Source: Actinomycetes bacterium (lineage in GTDB: Bacteria > Actinomycetota > Acidimicrobiia > Acidimicrobiales > Microtrichaceae). Taken from it: a stretch of 5,791 bases of DNA. The stretch covers positions 1-5,791 of the forward strand of contig JAEVZA010000391.1 of the NCBI GenBank assembly GCA_023392475.1. Reading direction: 5' to 3'. The notes under the pieces are model-generated. The model was not told the DNA's origin, searched no databases, and worked only from the letters and a program-made list of their open reading frames with translations. A program made the translations under genes and the position numbers. This document shows, in pieces, positions 1 to 4,351 of the stretch; the stretch's first letter is position 1, and each line of letters opens with the position of its first letter.

Positions 1-49
1 ACAGCGTCCGGCCATGCGGGGTCAGGCGAGCGTTACCGTGCAGTTCCAT
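1..49 (-). CDS. IS481-family transposase, N-terminal fragment cut by window edge
   Basis: Translation from the ATG at 49-47 gives MELHGNARLTPHGRTL and runs off the window. The pattern (a basic or aromatic residue, then HxNAxLTPxGRxLL) is how many actinobacterial IS481 transposases begin, just ahead of their N-terminal helix-turn-helix. The start is supported by a perfect AAGGAG (59-54) four bases upstream of the ATG. The family carries a C-terminal DDE integrase core that would lie outside this window, so I cannot say whether the copy is intact. The Shine-Dalgarno lies in the downstream arm of an 11-bp inverted repeat (50-60 and 90-100), described separately. The call rests on only 16 residues plus the promoter-side context, so it is probable rather than certain. 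Confidence 0.65.
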   Translation of the reverse strand, partial: MELHGNARLTPHGRTL

Positions 50-100
50 CGGGCTCCTTGGGGTGAGGGTGGGTCGCACCCCCAATCCTCAAGGAGCCCG
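50..100 (-). promoter_or_regulatory. Stem-loop sequestering the transposase ribosome binding site
   Basis: CGGGCTCCTTG (50-60, plus strand) and CAAGGAGCCCG (90-100) form a perfect 11-bp inverted repeat. The 29-base loop can form a smaller stem (67-71 with 77-81). In a minus-strand transcript entering from the cysH side, the downstream arm contains the transposase Shine-Dalgarno AAGGAG (59-54), one base of the arm away from the ATG at 49. The RBS would therefore be double-stranded. A transcript initiated inside the element, after the upstream arm, would leave it free. Hairpins with this role are known in IS10, IS50 and IS200; the assignment here is inference. Confidence 0.6.
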
Positions 101-127
101 TCATGACGAACGTGGATGGGATCTACA

Positions 128-133
128 CCTAGC
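128..133. other. Probable IS481 target site CCTAGC
   Basis: CCTAGC directly abuts the outer TGT of the insertion sequence and matches the NCTAGN consensus published for Bordetella IS481, which duplicates 6 bp. The second copy would lie at the far end of the element, outside the window. Confidence 0.5.
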
Positions 134-258
134 GGGGGAGTCCCGCCCGCTCGACCCGGTGCTGTGGTGCGACCGCGCGGCAGGTCACGCGGTCTGGCAT
201 CACGGACACGGGCAGCCGGTGTCTGTCCGGCGCCGGCGTCAGATCCGGCGCAGCGGCG
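134..258. other. Intergenic region between cysH and the insertion sequence
   Basis: I see no convincing gene here. On the minus strand it is the 3' region of the sulfite reductase-cysH unit. It holds a stem-loop (205-211 with 216-223: GACAC plus GG on one side, CC plus GTGTC on the other, with one bulged base), about 35 bases past the cysH stop. It also has a 10-bp palindrome CCGGCGCCGG (227-236). The 9-mer CGGCGTCAG is repeated at 234-242 and 254-262, the second copy spanning the cysH stop codon. No run of T follows the stem-loop, so it is not a canonical intrinsic terminator, though it may still contribute to 3'-end formation. Confidence 0.4.
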
Positions 259-987
259 TCAGGACAGGTGCAGGCCGCACTCGGTCTTGCCGCTGCCGGC
301 CCACCGGCCCGAGCGGGGATCCTCGCCGGCCGCCACGGGCTTCGTGCACGGCATGCAGCCGATCGACGGGTAGCCCTGGCTCAGCAGCGGGTTCACCGGC
401 ACGTCGTGGGTGGCGATGTAGTCGTCGACGTCGTCGATCGTCCACGTGGCGAGCGGGTTCACCTTCACGAGGCCGCGGAGGTCCCGCGCCACGATCGGCG
501 CGTTGGCCCGCGTCTCGGCCTCGTCGCGGCGCAGGCCCGACATCCACGCCGCCTTGCCGGCGAGCGCGCGGTCCAGCTGGCCGACCTTCACGGCCGAGCA
601 GCAGTTGGCCGGGTCGACCTTCCACAGCTCCTCCGCGTGGGGCGCGACCGTCATGATGCGGAGGTTGAGCCCGTAGCGGCGGCGCACGGTCTCGACCGTG
701 TGGAGCGTCTCGGGGAAGTGGTAGCCGGTGTCGATGAACACGACCTCGACGGCCGGCGCGACCTTCACCGCGAGGTCGATCAGCACGGCGTCGGTCATCG
801 ACGCGGCGAGCGAGAGGTGCGGGCCGAAGCTGTCGGCGGCCCACTGGATGATCTTCGACGCGGGGAGCTTCTCGAACTCGACGTTGAGCTCGGCGAGCTC
901 GTCGTCGGAGAAGTCCGCCGGCACGAAGGGACCGGGAGCCGGCTCGGAGCCCGAGGACTCGCCGGTGACGGGGATGGTGAGGGCCAT
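259..987 (-). CDS. cysH: Assimilatory phosphoadenylyl/adenylyl-sulfate reductase, Fe-S cluster (APS) type
   Basis: This 242-residue enzyme reduces activated sulfate to sulfite with thioredoxin in the cytoplasm. Seen: a PP-loop nucleotide-binding region around 59-66 (SLAASMTD), the VVFIDTGYHFPET stretch (82-93), and an adjacent cysteine pair Cys129-Cys130. A second pair, Cys211 and Cys214 (SIGCMPCTKPV), is followed by GEDPRSGRW and the catalytic ECGLH with Cys237. The two cysteine pairs bind a [4Fe-4S] cluster in the plant/mycobacterial-type family and are absent from the E. coli PAPS reductase, so APS (EC 1.8.4.10) is the likelier substrate. The start ATG overlaps the upstream reductase stop by one base (TGATG), and a GGAG lies 11 bases upstream, so translation is probably coupled. 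Length is normal for the family and the gene appears intact. Confidence 0.93.
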   Translation of the reverse strand: MALTIPVTGESSGSEPAPGPFVPADFSDDELAELNVEFEKLPASKIIQWAADSFGPHLSLAASMTDAVLIDLAVKVAPAVEVVFIDTGYHFPETLHTVETVRRRYGLNLRIMTVAPHAEELWKVDPANCCSAVKVGQLDRALAGKAAWMSGLRRDEAETRANAPIVARDLRGLVKVNPLATWTIDDVDDYIATHDVPVNPLLSQGYPSIGCMPCTKPVAAGEDPRSGRWAGSGKTECGLHLS

Positions 988-2810
988 CAGACAGCGCACT
1001 CCGAATCGCCGATCACGGCTTCGTAGGGCCCGGTCTCCCCGTAGTCCACGTAGAACTCGGGGTTGGAGTCGGGCTCCGGGAACTCGTCGAGGTCCTTCAG
1101 CGTCGCGGCGACCTCCTTGGCGCCGCCGCTGCGCTCCAGCCACGACTGGAACGACTCGCCGTACTGCCGCTCCTCGGAGAAGCGGCCGATGAGGCGGACG
1201 GCGGCCTGCGGGGCGGCCTTGGCCGGGAGTCGCAGCGCCTTCTGCCCGAACACCGCCTGCTCCTGGCCGACGTAGCCGCCGAGCAGGAGCTGGTAGCCGG
1301 GCGCCGACTTGCCGTGGGCCCGGCGCTCGGCGCCGAAGAACCCGATGTCCGAGATGTGGTGCTGGCCGCACGAGTTCGTGCAGCCCGAGATGTTCGTGCG
1401 GACCCCGTCCACCTCGGCGAGCCCGGCGGCCTCGAGCGCCTCGCCGATGGCGGAGGCGAGCCCGCGGCTCTGGGTCACGGCGAGGTTGCAGGTGTCGGCG
1501 CCCGGGCAGGCGACGACGTCGCGAGCCAGCTCGGCGCCGGGCTCGGCCATGCCGAGCTCCTCGAGCCGCGCGTGCAGCGGCCGCAGCTGCTCCTCGGTGA
1601 GGCCGCGGAGCACGAAGTTCTGGCGGTTCGTGATGCGGACCTCGGCGTCGAGGTCCCGGGCGATGGCGGCGATGCCGCGGAACTGGGCGGCGGTGATGTC
1701 GCCGAGGCGGGCCCACGCCAGCGCGGAGACCGTCCCCTTGGCGACGCCGCGGACCACGTTGGCCTGCTCCCAGCGGTCGAAGGACGACGAGCCGGTGAGG
1801 AACACGGGCGTGCCCTGGCCCATCTCGGTGACCGTGCCGGAGCTGGCGCGGCCCGCCGGGGCGTCGCCGTGCTCGAGCACCTGCGCGGGGATGCCGCCCG
1901 GCCACGACGACGAGGCGAGGAGGAACTTGCGCGACGCCAGGATGCGGCGCTGGAGCTCCTCGAAGCCGAGCTCGTCGACGAGCCACTTCATGCGGGCGCG
2001 GAGCTTGTTGTTGCGGTTGCCGGCCTGCTCGAACACGCGCACGCAGGCCTCGAGCGTGGGCAGGAGCTCTTCGCGGGGCGTGAACTCCTCGAGCGCGAGC
2101 GCGGGGTGCGGGTTGGCGCCGAGGCCGCCGGCGACGAAGACCCGGAAGCCGGCCTCGGTCTCGCCGGCGCGCTCCTCGCCCTCGGGCACGGTGCGGGTGA
2201 CGGCGACGACGCCGACGTCGTTGAACATCGCCTGGCCACAGTCGGTGACGCAGCCGGAGAAGTTGATCTTGAACTTCCGCGGCAGCCGCTGGCTGATCGG
2301 GTTGCGGAGGAAGTGGCGGAACGTCGCCTCGGCCCAGGGCTGGATGTCGAGCGCCTCGTGCGGGCAGGCGCCGGCGAGGTGGCAGCCCATGACGTTGCGG
2401 ACCGTGTCCGAGCACGCCTCGCGCGTCGTCATGCCGACCGCCGCGAGCTCCCACAGCAGGTCGGGCACCTGCTCGAGCTGCACGTAGTGGAACTGCACGT
2501 TCTGCCGCGTCGTCAGGTGGCCCCAGCCGCGGCTGTAGCGCTCCGAGATGTCGGCGAGGCGCTCGAGCTGGTGGGGGAGGATCGCGCCGTACGGCGCCTT
2601 CACGCGGACCATCTGGTTGTGGCCGCCCTGGCGCTGGCCGTAGATGCCGTTCGCGAGGCGGAAGACCTTGAAGACGTCCTCGTCCAGCTCGCCGGCGAGG
2701 TAGCGGGCGAGCGTGACCTCGAACTTCTGGATGTCCGCCACGGCACCGGGGTCGATCTCGACCCCGTCCATGCTCGGTGTCCCGTCGGCGTCGATCTCGA
2801 TCGTGGTCAT
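987..2810 (-). CDS. sir: Ferredoxin-type siroheme nitrite/sulfite reductase (assimilatory sulfite reductase)
   Basis: This 607-residue enzyme likely reduces sulfite to sulfide with six electrons, probably from ferredoxin. Two ferredoxin-like and siroheme/Fe-S half-repeats are visible. Anion-binding residues are Arg102 (TTRQN), Arg138 (TVRNV), Lys179 and Lys181 (RKFKI). The canonical cluster and siroheme ligands are Cys435-x5-Cys441 (CPGADTC) and Cys477-x3-Cys481 (GCTNSC). The first half has an equivalent set, Cys143-x5-Cys149 and Cys187-x3-Cys191. The C-terminus ends GDSECAV. I chose the ATG at 2810 because homology starts just after it; a weak purine-rich GGGGG lies upstream. The frame stays open to 2954, but that extension has no family resemblance. 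Sharing a TGATG junction with cysH argues for sulfite rather than nitrite as substrate; sequence alone cannot exclude nitrite. Confidence 0.92.
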   Translation of the reverse strand: MTTIEIDADGTPSMDGVEIDPGAVADIQKFEVTLARYLAGELDEDVFKVFRLANGIYGQRQGGHNQMVRVKAPYGAILPHQLERLADISERYSRGWGHLTTRQNVQFHYVQLEQVPDLLWELAAVGMTTREACSDTVRNVMGCHLAGACPHEALDIQPWAEATFRHFLRNPISQRLPRKFKINFSGCVTDCGQAMFNDVGVVAVTRTVPEGEERAGETEAGFRVFVAGGLGANPHPALALEEFTPREELLPTLEACVRVFEQAGNRNNKLRARMKWLVDELGFEELQRRILASRKFLLASSSWPGGIPAQVLEHGDAPAGRASSGTVTEMGQGTPVFLTGSSSFDRWEQANVVRGVAKGTVSALAWARLGDITAAQFRGIAAIARDLDAEVRITNRQNFVLRGLTEEQLRPLHARLEELGMAEPGAELARDVVACPGADTCNLAVTQSRGLASAIGEALEAAGLAEVDGVRTNISGCTNSCGQHHISDIGFFGAERRAHGKSAPGYQLLLGGYVGQEQAVFGQKALRLPAKAAPQAAVRLIGRFSEERQYGESFQSWLERSGGAKEVAATLKDLDEFPEPDSNPEFYVDYGETGPYEAVIGDSECAV

Positions 2811-2836
2811 GTCACGGCCCCCGGGTCGATGGTCAT
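2807..2836 (-). other. Candidate 9-codon upstream ORF bridging to the sulfite reductase start
   Basis: The short frame MTIDPGAVT begins with an ATG at 2836 and stops with a TGA (2809-2807) that overlaps the sulfite reductase start as ATGA. Its own start overlaps, again as ATGA, the stop of the larger upstream ORF (2976-2833). No separate Shine-Dalgarno is visible, so any translation would come from reinitiation. Its IDPGAV segment copies residues 19-24 of the reductase. It could be a coincidence produced by that duplication. Confidence 0.2.
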
Positions 2837-2976
2837 CTGGTGCTGCACCGCAGCACGGCGTGGCTGGCGTTCGTCTGGTGCCGGCGACGTCCGCCGAGGT
2901 GGTGCGGACGCCGTGGCGGGGCCGATTCACGACCCGACCGGTCAAGTTTCCCAAACCCGACCGCTCCCATCAACAT
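2833..2976 (-). CDS. Candidate small ORF or leader peptide upstream of sulfite reductase
   Basis: I do not recognise this 47-residue frame. It starts ATG TTG ATG six bases after a perfect AGGAGG (2988-2983), the strongest Shine-Dalgarno in the window apart from the transposase one. The product would be basic and arginine/histidine-rich (for example GGRRRHQ) and ends VLRCSTR with one cysteine codon (2847-2845). Its TGA overlaps the ATG of a 9-codon ORF, which in turn overlaps the sulfite reductase start. Against it, only about three quarters of third positions are G or C, with unusual TTT, AAA, CTT and AGA codons, unlike the flanking genes. It is better read as a regulatory leader, or as chance, than as a conserved protein. 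Known precedent: mycobacterial sulfite reductase operons have cysteine-rich attenuator ORFs, but those have several consecutive cysteine codons. Confidence 0.27.
   Translation of the reverse strand: MLMGAVGFGKLDRSGRESAPPRRPHHLGGRRRHQTNASHAVLRCSTR
2840..2856 (-). promoter_or_regulatory. Stem-loop just upstream of sulfite reductase
   Basis: The minus strand reads GTGCTG-CGGTG-CAGCAC, a perfect 6-bp stem with a 5-base loop, ending 29 bases before the reductase ATG. It covers the last codons of the candidate leader ORF, including its cysteine codon. It could respond to ribosome position, but no mutually exclusive partner stem is obvious. Confidence 0.35.
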
Positions 2977-3007
2977 TCCCGGCCTCCTCATCCGTCACTC
3001 CCGACCG
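2933..3007. repeat. Three direct copies of CCCGACCG, possible operator
   Basis: The octamer CCCGACCG occurs at 2933-2940, 2956-2963 and 3000-3007, always in the same orientation. The first two extend to ACCCGACCG. Start-to-start spacings are 23 and 44 bp, roughly two and four helical turns, so bound proteins could sit on one face of the DNA. No regulator gene is present and I do not recognise the motif. Confidence 0.3.
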
Positions 3008-3010
3008 GCG

Positions 3011-3044
3011 GTCCGTGGCCGGGGCCCCGAGGCGCCCCGGGGAC
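3011..3044 (-). terminator. GC-rich hairpin after the prenyl synthase gene
   Basis: CCGGGGC (3019-3025) pairs with GCCCCGG (3034-3040) around an 8-base loop. GTCC (3011-3014) can add four pairs with GGAC (3041-3044) across a one-sided bulge. It begins about 9 bases after the prenyl synthase stop. No T-run follows on the minus strand, so it could slow polymerase or protect the 3' end rather than act as a classic terminator. Confidence 0.35.
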
Positions 3045-3052
3045 GCCGCCGC

Positions 3053-4156
3053 TCAGCGGTCCCGGTGGCAGCAGTAGCGGGCGAGGGCCGCCATCTCCGC
3101 CCGCACGCGGTCGTCGAAGCGATCGTCCTCGAGGGCGAGCAGGGCCTCCTCGAGGAGCACGTCGATGCGGTCCTCGACGGCCGCCCGGGCGCCGGAGGCC
3201 TCGAGCACCGACCGGATGGCGTCGACCTCACCCGCGCCGAGGTCGGGGCGACCGAGCTGGGCGAGCGCGTGGGCATCGGCCGGCCCGCCGGAGGCGTGGA
3301 CCCAGCCCGTCGCCAGAGCGACGAGGAGGGTCGGCTTCGCCTCGCGGAAGTCGTCGCCGACCGGCTTGCCCAGGACGTCGACGTCGCCGAACGCGCCGAG
3401 CAGGTCGTCCCGGAGCTGGAACGCCTCGCCGACCGGCAGGCCGTACGCGCTGAGCGCCGGCGCCAGCTCGTCGAGGCGGCCGCCGATCGCGGCGCCGAGG
3501 TGCAGCGGCCGCTCGACCGTGTACTTCGCGGACTTGAGGAGGGAGATCCGCCGCGACGTCTCGGGATCCGAGCGGCGCTCCGCCGCGACGGCGACGTCGA
3601 GGAGCTGCCCCATCACGAGCTCCACCCGGAGCTCGTCGTAGACGGCGCGGGCCTCGGGCCCGACGTCGTCGAGCAGCGTGTCGGCGAGGACCACGGCGAG
3701 GTCGCCGATGAGGACGGCCATGCCCTCGCCGAACCGCCGCGACTCGCCGGCCCAGGCCTCGGCGCGGTGGCGGTCGTCGAAGAGGACGTGCACGGTCGGC
3801 GCCCCGCGCCGCAGCGCGGAGCCGTCCATCACGTCGTCGTGGACCAGCGCGAACGCGTGCAGCAGCTCCAGCGCGGCGCCGGCGTCGAGCACCGTCGGGT
3901 CCTCGCCGTCGCCGCCCGCGGCGAGGTGGCCGAGGCGGCAGAAGCCGGGCCGCAGGCGCTTGCCGCCGTCGAGCACGAAGCGCCGGAGCCGCTCGACCGG
4001 TTCGGCGAGCACGTCGTCGACACCGCCCCAGCGCGTGGCCACCTCGTGGAGCCGTTCGTCGACGCGCGCGTCGACCACGGACCGCAGCGCCTCGAGCGAC
4101 GCAGGCGCAGGGACGTGGGCGCGGACCTCCCGGGCCCCGCCGTCGGCATCACACAT
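3053..4156 (-). CDS. Polyprenyl diphosphate synthase, geranylgeranyl diphosphate synthase-like (IdsA/GrcC type)
   Basis: This 367-residue all-helical prenyltransferase condenses isopentenyl diphosphate with an allylic diphosphate, feeding carotenoid, menaquinone or lipid synthesis. Seen: GGKRLRP (64-70), the first aspartate-rich motif DDVMD (Asp107, Asp108, Asp111) followed by RRG, GQ (183-184), and the K211-containing AKYTVERP. The second metal site is DDLLG (250-254) with Asp258, followed by GKP (263-265). Phe102 at position -5 from the first motif, with Ala at -4 and no insertion inside the motif, resembles archaeal-type (type I) C20 synthases, so geranylgeranyl diphosphate is the likely product; this is inference. 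The ATG at 4156 is preceded immediately by an in-frame GTG (4159), equally usable. Neither has a Shine-Dalgarno, so a leaderless or coupled start is possible. Confidence 0.9.
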   Translation of the reverse strand: MCDADGGAREVRAHVPAPASLEALRSVVDARVDERLHEVATRWGGVDDVLAEPVERLRRFVLDGGKRLRPGFCRLGHLAAGGDGEDPTVLDAGAALELLHAFALVHDDVMDGSALRRGAPTVHVLFDDRHRAEAWAGESRRFGEGMAVLIGDLAVVLADTLLDDVGPEARAVYDELRVELVMGQLLDVAVAAERRSDPETSRRISLLKSAKYTVERPLHLGAAIGGRLDELAPALSAYGLPVGEAFQLRDDLLGAFGDVDVLGKPVGDDFREAKPTLLVALATGWVHASGGPADAHALAQLGRPDLGAGEVDAIRSVLEASGARAAVEDRIDVLLEEALLALEDDRFDDRVRAEMAALARYCCHRDR

Positions 4157-4351
4157 CACCGAACAGCTTGCACGCGACGTCCCGGCGAGCGGTACCCGAG
4201 CCCCCGGTCGCTGCCCGGGCAGGACGGCGTTCTGACGATCGTTCGTGCTGTCCGACGGCGCGGATCGTCATGGGAACGAGTGGGAGGACGTGGATCACGG
4301 CGCCTGACCACGCAGGGCGCACCGGCTGCGCAGGCGCGCCGACCGGCGAGG
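4157..4351 (-). other. Intergenic region between aroG and the prenyl synthase
   Basis: This 195-bp region contains no convincing gene. An imperfect stem-loop at 4300-4320 (GCGCCTG with CAGGGCGC, one bulged base, 6-base loop) lies 32-52 bases past the aroG stop and might be a weak terminator, though no T-run follows. An 8-bp inverted repeat, TGACGATC (4233-4240) and GATCGTCA (4263-4270), separated by 22 bases, may be an operator or hairpin. I could not find a credible -10/-35 pair for the prenyl synthase, so independent transcription is unresolved. Confidence 0.35.

Larger units (their letters stand above)
1..127 (-). mobile_element. IS481-family insertion sequence, transposase-proximal end (partial)
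   Basis: The left edge of the window is the end of an insertion sequence that continues beyond it. Seen directly: reading the minus strand inward from 127, the sequence begins TGTAGATCCCATCC, and about 80 bases later a Shine-Dalgarno and ATG open a reading frame that looks like an IS481 transposase N-terminus. The base before the TGT belongs to CCTAGC (128-133). Known: IS481 elements carry terminal repeats starting TGT, and IS481 of Bordetella inserts at NCTAGN with a 6-bp duplication. Both features fit here, so I place the outer boundary at 127. Only one end is visible, so the terminal repeat and target duplication cannot be confirmed. The element is oriented so that transcription from cysH runs into it in the transposase direction. 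Confidence 0.7.
2811..3052 (-). other. Leader/intergenic region upstream of the sulfite reductase
   Basis: This 242-bp region separates the prenyl synthase stop from the sulfite reductase start. It contains a GC-rich hairpin near the prenyl synthase end, three copies of CCCGACCG (2933-2940, 2956-2963, 3000-3007), and a small palindrome GTTTCCCAAAC (2946-2956). A strong AGGAGG followed by an ATG at 2976 and a stem-loop at 2840-2856 are also present. A minus-strand TTGACC (2945-2940) resembles a -35 box, but no convincing -10 follows at 17-18 bases. I recognise no known riboswitch. Its size and motif density suggest that the sulfite reductase unit has its own control rather than plain read-through. 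Confidence 0.4.

Noticed and set aside
103..132. Plus-strand mini-ORF MTNVDGIYT with a perfect AAGGAG six bases upstream.
   Set aside because: The Shine-Dalgarno is only the other arm of the inverted repeat that serves the transposase on the minus strand, and the ORF crosses the inferred end of the insertion sequence.
129..200. Minus-strand 23-codon ORF starting at 200 and ending at the TAG inside the CTAG target.
   Set aside because: No Shine-Dalgarno, no recognisable sequence, and the stop is created by the insertion target; likely chance.
205..223. Stem-loop after cysH as an intrinsic terminator.
   Set aside because: The stem is modest, with a bulge, and no T-run follows on the minus strand, so I mention it only within the intergenic entry.
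63..656. Plus-strand ORF whose early part (GESRPLDPVLWCDRAAG) reads somewhat like protein.
   Set aside because: It crosses the insertion-sequence boundary and continues deep antisense into cysH with no recognised domain or sensible stop.
2940..2945. TTGACC on the minus strand as a -35 promoter element for the sulfite reductase.
   Set aside because: No TANNNT or TATAAT-like hexamer lies at a suitable distance, so a promoter cannot be placed.
2811..2954. A 48-residue N-terminal extension of the sulfite reductase from a TTG at 2954.
   Set aside because: The extension has no family resemblance, uses a rare start without a Shine-Dalgarno, and overlaps the leader motifs. The ATG at 2810 matches the usual protein length better.
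4149..4271. Minus-strand 40-residue ORF whose stop overlaps the prenyl synthase start region.
   Set aside because: No Shine-Dalgarno and Arg/Ala-rich low-complexity content. Coupling is possible, but nothing supports it beyond the overlap.
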